Under the pieces are notes generated by a model. The model saw nothing but the letters and a program-made list of their open reading frames with translations, did not search any database and had not been told where the DNA came from. This document shows positions 1 to 5,661 of a DNA stretch of 9,100 nucleotides, piece by piece. Origin of the DNA: Candidatus Zixiibacteriota bacterium (GTDB taxonomy: Bacteria; Zixibacteria; MSB-5A5; SM1-73); contig CP070839.1 in the NCBI GenBank assembly GCA_020341875.1, positions 1,535,449 to 1,544,548 of the forward strand, given 5' to 3'. The position numbers and the translations under genes were made by a program. Within the stretch, counting starts at the first letter, position 1; every line of letters begins with the position of its first letter.

Positions 1-626
1 TCGATAAAGGAGAAGCCCTTTTTGTTCATTGCCTCGGTTATGGACCTGGTCAATCTTCGCACGTGCAGGGCGGTCCAGCGGGCAACGTACACCGCGCCGC
101 ACGATTCGGCCAACTGAGGCAGGCTGAAAGGGTACTCGAAATTGCCGTAGGGCGAGGTCGAGGTATTGGCGATGATAGGCGTGGTTGCCGCCACCTGCCC
201 CCCGGTCATGGCGTAGATGAAATTGTTGACGCAAATGACCACGATGTCCATGTTCCTGCGGGCAGCGTGGATGAAGTGGTTGCCGCCGATCCCCGCGATG
301 TCGCCGTCTCCGCTGAACACCACCACTTTAAGCTCCGGATTGGCCAACTTCAGCCCGGTGGCGAAGGGAACGGCGCGTCCGTGGGTGGAATGGAAAGAAT
401 CCAGCTTTACGTAACCTGCCACCCTGCCGGTGCAACCGATCCCGGATACCACGCTTATCTTATCCAGGGGAGTATCCACCTTTTTCAGAGCTTCGGCAAA
501 GGCGGTCACCGCGGTCCCGATACCGCAGGTGGGACACCATATGTGCGGAATGCGATCCATCCGCAGCATAGCTTCCATCGGATGTTCAGCAGCCTCGGCC
601 TGCTGATCTACTTGGGTTGCTTTCAT
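1..626 (-). CDS. korB: 2-oxoacid:ferredoxin oxidoreductase, beta subunit (KorB-like), partial
   Basis: This is the thiamine-diphosphate (ThDP) subunit of a 2-oxoglutarate or related 2-oxoacid:ferredoxin oxidoreductase, a cytoplasmic enzyme that makes acyl-CoA, CO2 and reduced ferredoxin. The first 208 residues are visible; the 3' end lies beyond base 1, and family members are usually about 280 residues or longer. Seen: CPTCGIG at residues 31-37 and Cys65, which fit three ligands of the catalytic [4Fe-4S] cluster; GDGD at 107-110 and NN at 134-135, the Mg-ThDP binding motif; then YAMTGGQ at 138-144. The fourth cluster cysteine usually lies just past the point where the window cuts. The ATG (624-626) overlaps the korA stop as ATGA, and the SD AAGGAGG lies inside the korA end, so translational coupling is likely. 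Odd points: Thr replaces the usual Gly in CPGCG, and Ala replaces Gly in YGMTGGQ. The exact 2-oxoacid is inferred from the family, not shown. Confidence 0.93.
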   Translation of the reverse strand, partial: MKATQVDQQAEAAEHPMEAMLRMDRIPHIWCPTCGIGTAVTAFAEALKKVDTPLDKISVVSGIGCTGRVAGYVKLDSFHSTHGRAVPFATGLKLANPELKVVVFSGDGDIAGIGGNHFIHAARRNMDIVVICVNNFIYAMTGGQVAATTPIIANTSTSPYGNFEYPFSLPQLAESCGAVYVARWTALHVRRLTRSITEAMNKKGFSFI

Positions 627-1780
627 TTTGCCGCCTCCTTAATGGCCTGGTATATGTCCTCCGGGTCGTGCACCCACCCTCCTCCGTGCGGCACCAGAGA
701 CACCTTGGTCTTTCCACAGACGCATCTTTCCACCTCGTAGAGCATCTGTCCGTAGTTCATCTCCACCACCACGATGGCCTTTACCTTGCTGGCCAGCTCT
801 CTCATCTTCTTTTCCGGAAATGGCCACACGATGATGGGGCGATAAAGACCTACCTTGATCCCTTCCTTTCTCGCCTTCTGAAGCGCGGGGATGGCCACCC
901 GCGAGCTTATTCCGTAGGAGAAGATTGCCACTTCGGCATCTTCCATCTGCATCTCCTCGATGTCCACCAGCTCATCCGCATGCAGTCTGATCTTTTCCAC
1001 CAGCCTTCTCACCAGCTTTTCCTGCGCCTGCCAGCTCATCACCGGGTAGCCCTTCTCGTCGTGGGTCAGCCCGGTGATATGGATTTTATATCCGTCACCA
1101 GCCTTAACCATATCCGGGATCAGGTCCTTGCCCACCTTGAATGGCAAATACTGATCCGGAGGAAGCTTGGTGTATCGGCGGGGATAAACCTCGATCTCAT
1201 CGGCGGGGGGAATTACCACCTTCTCGGTCATGTGACCCACACATTCATCCGTCATCACCAGCACGGGAACCCGATACTTCTCGGAGAGATTGACCGCCTT
1301 GATGGTCAACTCGAAACACTCCTGTGGAGAGTTGGGGGATAACGCAATGATCTCATAGTCTCCGTGCGACCCCCAGCGGGCTTGCATCATATCTGCCTGT
1401 CCGGGAAGTGTGGGAAGTCCGGTGGAGGGTCCGCCTCTTTGGACGTTGATCACCACGCACGGGGTCTCCATCATGACCGCCAAACCGATGTTCTCCATCA
1501 TCAGGGAAAAGCCTGGACCTGACGTAACGGTCAGGGCCTTCACTCCGCCCCATGCTGCTCCCACCACCGCAGCCATGGAGCCCATCTCATCCTCCATCTG
1601 GATGAAGATGCCTCCTACCTCGGGAAAACGTTCGGCCACCCTTTCGGCCACCTCCGTGGAGGGCGTGATAGGGTACCCTGCCAGAAAACGGCACCCGGCG
1701 GCAATGGCTCCCTCTGAACAGGCATGGTCACCATCCAAGTAATGTTCTCCGGTTAGTACTCCTTTGGGATCAGCTTTCAA
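623..1780 (-). CDS. korA: 2-oxoacid:ferredoxin oxidoreductase, alpha subunit (KorA-like)
   Basis: This 385-residue protein is the alpha subunit that forms the active site with KorB and binds substrate and CoA. Seen: GYPITPSTE at residues 35-43, the classic substrate/ThDP-contact motif of this family; EDE at 63-65; TSGPGFSLM at 86-94; RGGPSTGLPT at 115-124; and TDECVGHM at 177-184. The length is normal for a stand-alone alpha subunit without the fused gamma domain, so a separate korC may lie beyond korB. The start is TTG at 1778-1780, chosen because AGGAGGT sits about eight bases upstream and the TTG lies inside the end of korD (11-base overlap). The downstream korB start overlaps its TGA. The features also fit the 2-ketoisovalerate (Vor) type, so KorA is the best but not the only name. 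Confidence 0.94.
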   Translation of the reverse strand: MKADPKGVLTGEHYLDGDHACSEGAIAAGCRFLAGYPITPSTEVAERVAERFPEVGGIFIQMEDEMGSMAAVVGAAWGGVKALTVTSGPGFSLMMENIGLAVMMETPCVVINVQRGGPSTGLPTLPGQADMMQARWGSHGDYEIIALSPNSPQECFELTIKAVNLSEKYRVPVLVMTDECVGHMTEKVVIPPADEIEVYPRRYTKLPPDQYLPFKVGKDLIPDMVKAGDGYKIHITGLTHDEKGYPVMSWQAQEKLVRRLVEKIRLHADELVDIEEMQMEDAEVAIFSYGISSRVAIPALQKARKEGIKVGLYRPIIVWPFPEKKMRELASKVKAIVVVEMNYGQMLYEVERCVCGKTKVSLVPHGGGWVHDPEDIYQAIKEAAK

Positions 1781-2099
1781 CTTTCTTTACCTCCTGTTCA
1801 GCTTGCTTACCCTTCTCTTCATCTTTTGGTTTCTCCGTCACGTATATGGCAAACTCCGGACAGAGCATCTCGCACAGCCCGCAGAAAACGCAGGTGTTCT
1901 CCTTGGCCACGATGGGAGGATGATACCCCTTGGAGTTGAATTCGGTGGAAAGCTCAAGCACGTCCTTGGGACAGTATTCCACGCAAAACGCGCACCCCTT
2001 GCATCTCTCTTTTATGATATGAAGCTCCCCGTGGGGGATGTCTAACTTGTCGGAGTCTAAAGGTTTTCTCCAGAATTTTCCCATTGAGGGCGGGGCCAT
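1770..2099 (-). CDS. korD: 2-oxoacid:ferredoxin oxidoreductase, delta subunit: 2[4Fe-4S] ferredoxin
   Basis: This 109-residue ferredoxin-type subunit is the electron-transfer partner in the KorDAB complex. Seen: two ferredoxin motifs, with cysteines at 33, 36, 39 and 43 (CKGCAFCVEYCP) and at 70, 73, 76 and 80 (CVFCGLCEMLCP). Each gives CxxCxxCxxxCP, enough for two [4Fe-4S] clusters. The tail after residue 90 is charged and lysine/glutamate rich (KPKDEEKGKQ), probably a flexible extension. ATG at 2099 is preceded by GGAGGTGA (2104-2111 on the minus strand), a strong SD. It is the first gene of the operon, about 56 bases downstream of the proposed transcription start. The 11-base overlap with the TTG start of korA suggests coupled translation. 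The same fold occurs in Por and Vor delta subunits; the KorD name rests on the neighbours. Confidence 0.93.
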   Translation of the reverse strand: MAPPSMGKFWRKPLDSDKLDIPHGELHIIKERCKGCAFCVEYCPKDVLELSTEFNSKGYHPPIVAKENTCVFCGLCEMLCPEFAIYVTEKPKDEEKGKQAEQEVKKVES

Positions 2100-2161
2100 T
2101 ATCTCACCTCCAGAGGCTGTTTACGAGAAGAGTCTGATGTCCAGACACACTATGTTCAAAT

Positions 2162-2189
2162 AAGATAAAATCAATTCCGTTTTAGTCAA
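2162..2189 (-). promoter_or_regulatory. Candidate sigma70 promoter of korDAB
   Basis: On the minus strand TTGACT (2184-2189) is followed after 16 bases by TATCTT (2162-2167), matching 5/6 and 4/6 consensus bases. Transcription would start near 2155, giving a leader of about 56 bases before the korD ATG at 2099. The surrounding stretch is AT-rich compared with the genes on either side. Position and match make it plausible; it is not proven. Confidence 0.55.
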
Positions 2190-2449
2190 GTTATATTTTT
2201 CACAAGCTCCTCAGATACTTACCACAATAATACGTCACCAACACACAAACGATGGACGTACCAGCAGGCCAACATGCGCTTTTCCCAAAGCCTCCCGGCT
2301 GAGGCCGATAGATACCCCGAAATCCCCTTGACGAGCGGCTTGCCGACCCATTAATTGAGTGTGGCAATCCTGTTCATGACTCATCAAACGCAGGTGAGAT
2401 GGAGCGAAAACGGGCAAAGGGTCAAAAGCCGAAGTGCAAGGTGTTGATC
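2190..2449. other. Intergenic region between divergent korD and lipoprotein genes
   Basis: This part of the divergent spacer has no convincing gene. Short frames here have no homology I recognise and lack good ribosome sites. It should hold the promoter of the plus-strand lipoprotein gene. The best candidate is TTGACG at 2328-2333, a 17-base spacer, then a weak TTAATT at 2351-2356. I see no strong hairpin or repeat. Confidence 0.4.
2328..2356 (+). promoter_or_regulatory. Weak candidate promoter of the lipoprotein gene
   Basis: TTGACG (5/6) and TTAATT (3/6) are separated by 17 bases, roughly 90-95 bases before the chosen ATG at 2450. The -10 match is poor, so this is only the best available candidate. 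Confidence 0.25.
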
Positions 2450-3529
2450 ATGAAGAGAGAACTGATATTCTCGATCGCGGTGTCATTGCTCAGCTTGGTG
2501 TTGCTTTCTGCATGCGCGGGCGACCGCGACATGCCGACTCCAGAATGGGAAGACCTGAGCAGCCTTATCGACTCCATCTCCGCTACGCCCACCAAAGCGG
2601 GAAAGTATACCCTGACTTCCGAATTCTTCGAGAAACTGGCAGTTCTGAGAGTAACTGAAGGAGCTGATTCCGCGCGGTCCGTTCTCCTTACCTTCCTCAG
2701 TCGCCAACATCCTAAGATCAGGATTACCGATTCACTGGCCGCGCTTCAAATGGTTGAGTGGATTCACAACTGCTTCACCATGATGGACTCCGGCGGGGTA
2801 TTTTTCACCAATGGGGCTATGGACACATATGCCCCCTGGTATCTGCAGAGAGTGCATGGAGTCCGCCCAGATCTGATTGTCATCTCTTTGCAGTTCTTGG
2901 TGGGAGCAGATTATCGCGAATTCTTGTTGGCGGATGGTCAGGTGCGCGCAGCTCTGAATCTATCGAGAGACGACAGCCTGCCCGTGCCGCCTTCGACCAG
3001 GGAGACACAAGACGCTCTACAACAGATAATTATCCGTTCGGTCAGGAAACCAGAGCACCCACCTCTCTATCTGGCGCCTCGCTGCGGTGTCGCGGAGAGG
3101 TTTGGCGGGCATATCGTCGACCTGGGGTTGGTACACGCTTATCAGGACTCCATTCAACCAGAAACTCACACTCTTGACCTGCTCATCTCCAAACTCACCC
3201 AGGACTGGAGACTTGGCTATGCATCGCAGGGACCACCGGGAGATTCAAGCTACGCTGCTAGGTTCGCCTGGGTGCAGTATCTTACGTTGGTTATCCGCAT
3301 GGCTCTGCAGTTCGAAGAACAGAAGCATAACCAGGACATAGATACTCTATTTACCTATCTGGAACCAGTGGTCGGCGAGGACTGGCGATTTTCGTTCCTG
3401 AGATACGAGCATTGCCTTCGCAGCAAGGACGAGTGCCTTCAGTACTTGGAAAAGATTAAGAAATATGCCTCCGACCATCCTGATGATCGGGCCGTGCAAG
3501 GAGCCCTGCGGCAGTTGGAAGAGAAATGA
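2450..3529 (+). CDS. Lipoprotein of unknown function with a DUF2723/TMEM260-like motif
   Basis: This predicted exported lipoprotein has 359 residues. The start at 2450 is chosen because it gives a textbook signal peptide: MKRE, a hydrophobic stretch at residues 5-19, and lipobox LSAC with Cys22 as the lipidated residue. AAGGTG lies six to ten bases upstream. An in-frame ATG at 2399 would add 17 mostly basic residues before the signal and is less likely. No catalytic domain is recognised. Residues 117-147 read VFFTNGAMDTYAPWYLQ followed by RVHGVRPDLIVISL. This closely resembles the TNGDNDTFPLWYLQ..EGVRPDV..VNLSLL segment that I recall from the soluble part of DUF2723 (TMEM260-like) membrane proteins. 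The C-terminal part is charged and probably helical, possibly TPR-like. A role at the cell surface is inferred only from the lipobox. It converges with the small zinc-ribbon gene. Confidence 0.8.
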   Translation: MKRELIFSIAVSLLSLVLLSACAGDRDMPTPEWEDLSSLIDSISATPTKAGKYTLTSEFFEKLAVLRVTEGADSARSVLLTFLSRQHPKIRITDSLAALQMVEWIHNCFTMMDSGGVFFTNGAMDTYAPWYLQRVHGVRPDLIVISLQFLVGADYREFLLADGQVRAALNLSRDDSLPVPPSTRETQDALQQIIIRSVRKPEHPPLYLAPRCGVAERFGGHIVDLGLVHAYQDSIQPETHTLDLLISKLTQDWRLGYASQGPPGDSSYAARFAWVQYLTLVIRMALQFEEQKHNQDIDTLFTYLEPVVGEDWRFSFLRYEHCLRSKDECLQYLEKIKKYASDHPDDRAVQGALRQLEEK

Positions 3530-3547
3530 CAGTTCACTTCTCTCGTT

Positions 3548-3572
3548 GGTGACGGACATCTTGTCTGTTACC
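3548..3572. terminator. Hairpin after the lipoprotein gene, possible terminator without a T-tract
   Basis: GGTGACGGACA (3548-3558) can pair with TGTCTGTTACC (3562-3572) over 11 positions, two of them G-U in the plus-strand RNA, around a three-base loop. It starts 19 bases after the lipoprotein stop and lies between two convergent genes. No T-run follows on either strand, so it may be a weak terminator or only an mRNA 3' end stabiliser. Confidence 0.35.
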
Positions 3573-3669
3573 CTAAAGCATGACGGACCGGGACATCCGT
3601 AACGAACAAGGGATGCTTACATCGCGACGGAGGCAACCACGGGGCTTTGTATGAGCAAGTAATTCGAGA

Positions 3670-3933
3670 CTACGCCTTGGGTGCGCAGCTTTTGCACAAG
3701 TATTCCAATTCTGCTTCCGCCATCACCGGACGTGCCTCTTCGGCAGATGCGATCTGGCCTCCGCACTCTCGACAGAAGACGTGATTCTTGTGTTTATGAA
3801 CGTGAGCAGCGTACTCCTCTAACTTCTTTTTCTGCTCCTGAGACGGTTCTGGAGTATCACTGAACCCATAATCCTTGATGTTCTTTTTGCAGTGCTCACA
3901 GTAAAACTCAATCGCAATTTTGTGCTTGGGCAT
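3670..3933 (-). CDS. Small cysteine-rich (zinc-ribbon-like) protein
   Basis: This 87-residue protein is not assigned to a named family. Seen: three CxxC pairs, CEHC (Cys12, Cys15), CREC (Cys54, Cys57) and CKSC (Cys80, Cys83), separated by a charged glutamine/lysine/glutamate-rich helix (residues 30-42) and a histidine-rich stretch HVHKHKNH (44-51). The cysteine pairs suggest a zinc ribbon, perhaps two knuckles sharing one metal with the third pair spare, or a redox-active site. Function is unknown; metal binding or a nucleic-acid adaptor role is inference. The ATG at 3933 follows a strong SD (AAGGGAGG), and a near-consensus promoter lies about 37 bases before it, so this is very likely a real, separately expressed gene. 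There is no signal peptide or membrane segment. It is transcribed toward the lipoprotein gene. Confidence 0.75.
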   Translation of the reverse strand: MPKHKIAIEFYCEHCKKNIKDYGFSDTPEPSQEQKKKLEEYAAHVHKHKNHVFCRECGGQIASAEEARPVMAEAELEYLCKSCAPKA

Positions 3934-3976
3934 ATCATCCTCCCTTCAAACTGACTTCCGATCGCTAACCACAGGC

Positions 3977-4006
3977 AATATACGATAGTGTCGCGGATGC
4001 GGTCAA
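3977..4006 (-). promoter_or_regulatory. Near-consensus sigma70 promoter of the small cysteine-rich gene
   Basis: On the minus strand TTGACC (4001-4006, 5/6) and TATATT (3977-3982, 5/6) are spaced by 18 bases. Transcription would start near 3970, about 37 bases before the ATG at 3933. This is among the best promoter matches in the window and supports the small gene being real. Confidence 0.6.
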
Positions 4007-4027
4007 GAACTTTCTCGGGCCTTGAGC

Positions 4028-4068
4028 GTCAAGCCCCGCCCGGGCGGGATCCTCGACTTCAGCTTGAC
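4028..4068. repeat. GC-rich nested inverted repeat
   Basis: Outer arms GTCAAGC (4028-4034) and GCTTGAC (4062-4068) enclose the perfect 14-base palindrome CCCGCCCGGGCGGG (4035-4048). The core resembles the CCGCC-TCG-GGCGG hairpin at 6505-6517, suggesting a dispersed intergenic repeat family. It lies just upstream of the promoter of the small cysteine-rich gene. Confidence 0.6.
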
Positions 4069-4152
4069 TCGTCAGGTCCCGCTAATTGTCATCAAAACCT
4101 CAATTCTGCACGCATGACCTCTGTTCTTGCCTGTTAGTGAGCAAGACCGGTT

Positions 4153-4182
4153 CCCTCCCTGATAAGGGAGGGTCAGGGAGGG
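4153..4182. repeat. Palindrome with a tandem 10-base repeat
   Basis: CCCTCCCT (4153-4160) is complementary to AGGGAGGG (4165-4172), and the latter is repeated at 4175-4182, so the left arm can pair with either right arm. The same CCCTCC/GGAGGG vocabulary recurs in the repeat block between the permease genes. Confidence 0.6.
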
Positions 4183-4389
4183 TTGTTATCGGTAAGCCCA
4201 GGTCTGAGGGACCACTATTCATTCAGCCGTCGTTCGGGCATAGATTGACAACATGATTATGTGCTGTGATGAGGTACTGTGGACATAATTACTTGATGAC
4301 GACAAGCGGGACAGTCCAAGGGCCCAACTGAAGGACAGGGCCGGGGACGGACAATTCCTCAAAAAAATCCCGGATTTGGAAAATTTCTC

Positions 4390-4417
4390 TTGACAAGGAA
4401 ACATTCTGTGTTTTATT
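4390..4417 (+). promoter_or_regulatory. Candidate promoter of the ABC exporter leader
   Basis: A perfect -35 TTGACA (4390-4395) is followed by 16 bases and TTTATT (4412-4417, 4/6 match). Transcription would start near 4424, giving a leader of about 225 bases before the ATPase ATG. The -10 is imperfect, but no better candidate precedes the leader. Confidence 0.45.
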
Positions 4418-4473
4418 GCGTAATACGATGTTAATTGATGAGTAGATCCAAGCATAAAGAGGTGGAGTTTTTC

Positions 4474-4566
4474 ATGGCATTAGAACTGCTCAAACTTAAT
4501 TGCCCCGTACAGGGGATTAATATGCCTAATTCTGTCTCCACCTTCGGCAGATGGAGGCTACTCTGA
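4474..4566 (+). CDS. Possible 30-residue leader peptide
   Basis: An ATG at 4474 opens a 30-codon frame starting MALELLKLNCPVQ and ending FGRWRLL before TGA (4564-4566). A purine-rich ribosome site, AGAGGTGGAG, ends seven bases before the ATG. The same bases form the 5' arm of helix P1, and the G of the ATG lies in P2, so the leader structure would hide the start. The stop lies 26 bases before the terminator stem, a distance at which a ribosome could influence folding. There is no run of one amino acid as in classical amino-acid operon leaders, and no homology is known to me. It may equally be a chance frame within a structured RNA. Confidence 0.35.
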   Translation: MALELLKLNCPVQGINMPNSVSTFGRWRLL

Positions 4567-4592
4567 ATAGGATAATGGCAAAGAACTTCACG

Positions 4593-4628
4593 AAACCGTG
4601 ACCTATTTAGAGTAGGTCACGGTTTTTT
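4593..4628 (+). terminator. Strong intrinsic terminator in the leader of the ABC exporter operon
   Basis: AAACCGTGACCTA (4593-4605) and TAGGTCACGGTTT (4613-4625) form a perfect 13-base-pair stem with a seven-base loop. T-rich sequence follows (six T at 4623-4628, then AT and TTTT). It ends only 23 bases before the ATPase ATG at 4651, with no gene directly upstream on this strand except the possible leader peptide. Its place suggests conditional termination rather than the end of an upstream operon. Confidence 0.85.
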
Positions 4629-4650
4629 ATTTTTGGTGAAAGGAAAAGTG

Positions 4651-5661
4651 ATGAACTTAGCGGTAGAGACCTTCGATCTGAACAGGACCTTCAAACTAAA
4701 GAAGGCCAAGAACAAAAAAGAGAACGGCAATAACGACGGCAAGCTGATCGCGCTGGAGGATGCCAATATAAAGATCCATCAGGGAGAGCTGTTTGGCCTT
4801 CTGGGACCCAACGGCGCCGGCAAGACCACCCTGATAAAGATCCTCGCCACGCTTCTCCTGCCCACCTCTGGCAGGGCATTAGTGGATGGCATCGACGTGG
4901 TCAAGCACCCGGAAAGGGTGAGAAAACAGATCAACATGGTCTCCGGCGGCGAGCACTGCGGCTACGGAATTCTGACCGTGCGGGAAACTCTGTGGATGTT
5001 CTCCCAGTTCTATGGCATCCCGAATAAGGTTGCGCTGCGCAGGACCGACGAGCTTCTGAAGATTCTGAAAATGGAGGAGTTCGCCAGAACAAAGATCGGG
5101 AAACTCTCCACCGGGCTCCGACAGAAGCTGAATTTCATGAGAGGCTTCGTCTGCGACCCCAAGATTATGTTCTTAGATGAGCCGACATTGGGCTTAGACG
5201 TTCAGATAGCCCGGGATGTGCGCGCTTACATCAGAACCTGGATGAAGAAGGATTTGGAGAGGACCGTTCTCCTGACCACTCACTACATGGCGGAGGCGGA
5301 CGAGTTGTGTGACCGGGTAGCCATAATCGACACGGGGAAAGTTCTGGTGTGCGATAGTCCACAGAATCTCAAGAAGTCCTTGGCAGGCGAGGCGGTATTC
5401 CGTATCGAGGTTCCTCTGGACGTGAACGGGATGGAGAAGTTCGGTCAGATTGCCGGGGTCAAGCAGTTTGCCTACGATCATAAGAGCCACCTGGGAAGAA
5501 CCGAGCTGAAGTTCATCTTGGAGGAAGAGTCAGCCATTTCCAACGTGACCGAATCCCTAAGCGGAAACGGGTCCAAGATAATTTCTCTCTCCAAGATGGA
5601 GCCGAGCTTAGAAGACGTCTTCCTGGCGCTGGTAGGAAGAGGACTGAAAGATGAAAACTGA
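4651..5661 (+). CDS. ABC exporter ATP-binding protein (ABC-2/DrrA-like)
   Basis: This cytoplasmic ATPase of 336 residues powers an ABC-2 type exporter together with the next two genes. Seen: Walker A GPNGAGKT (52-59), signature LSTGL (152-156), Walker B IMFLDEP (172-178), D-loop GLD (181-183), switch His211 in TTHYMAEAD, and a C-terminal domain ending in EPSLEDVFLALVGR, typical of the DrrA/CcmA-like group. A lysine-rich insert (about 17-30) lies between the first strands. The Q-loop region reads VSGGEHCGYGILTVRE (97-112), with no clear glutamine at the expected place. The start at ATG 4651 is chosen for AAAGGA six bases upstream; TTG 4633, GTG 4636 and GTG 4648 are in-frame alternatives. It overlaps the first permease gene by 11 bases. 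Substrate unknown: drug, lipid, polysaccharide or peptide are all possible. Confidence 0.92.
   Translation: MNLAVETFDLNRTFKLKKAKNKKENGNNDGKLIALEDANIKIHQGELFGLLGPNGAGKTTLIKILATLLLPTSGRALVDGIDVVKHPERVRKQINMVSGGEHCGYGILTVRETLWMFSQFYGIPNKVALRRTDELLKILKMEEFARTKIGKLSTGLRQKLNFMRGFVCDPKIMFLDEPTLGLDVQIARDVRAYIRTWMKKDLERTVLLTTHYMAEADELCDRVAIIDTGKVLVCDSPQNLKKSLAGEAVFRIEVPLDVNGMEKFGQIAGVKQFAYDHKSHLGRTELKFILEEESAISNVTESLSGNGSKIISLSKMEPSLEDVFLALVGRGLKDEN

Larger units (their letters stand above)
4007..4389. other. Gene-poor intergenic region with palindromes
   Basis: No convincing protein gene is seen. The reading frames are short, lack ribosome sites and overlap the palindromes or the promoter of the exporter leader. 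The first half holds two repeat structures listed separately (4028-4068 and 4153-4182). I recognise nothing at 4190-4389. Confidence 0.4.
4424..4630 (+). ncRNA. Structured leader RNA, candidate transcription attenuator of the ABC exporter operon
   Basis: A run of consistent helices lies between the promoter candidate and the ATPase gene. P1 pairs AGGTGGAG (4460-4467) with CTCCACCT (4536-4543). P2 pairs GGCAT (4476-4480) with ATGCC (4522-4526). P3 pairs CCCC (4503-4506) with GGGG (4512-4515), flanked by AAT/ATT. A competing helix pairs CTCCA (4536-4540) with TGGAG (4552-4556), which excludes P1. The leader ends in a strong terminator. A small hairpin TCACG/CGTGA (4588-4592 with 4597-4601) competes with that terminator's left arm. 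This is the layout of an attenuator or riboswitch-like switch. I recognise no known riboswitch class. It could also be a free-standing small RNA ended by the terminator. Confidence 0.5.

Noticed and set aside
63..740. 225-codon plus-strand frame
   Set aside because: It is antisense to korB and the end of korA, low in complexity and without homology. The minus-strand frames carry the conserved motifs.
4245..4250. Second perfect TTGACA upstream of the exporter leader
   Set aside because: No acceptable -10 sequence lies 15-19 bases downstream.
4219..4455. 78-codon minus-strand frame in the intergenic region
   Set aside because: No recognisable motif and no convincing ribosome site, and it runs antisense through the promoter candidate of the exporter leader.
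4564..4582. Resemblance of GGATAATGGC to the thiamine pyrophosphate riboswitch 3' motif
   Set aside because: The required CTGAGA element and the matching helices are absent, so the likeness is only local.
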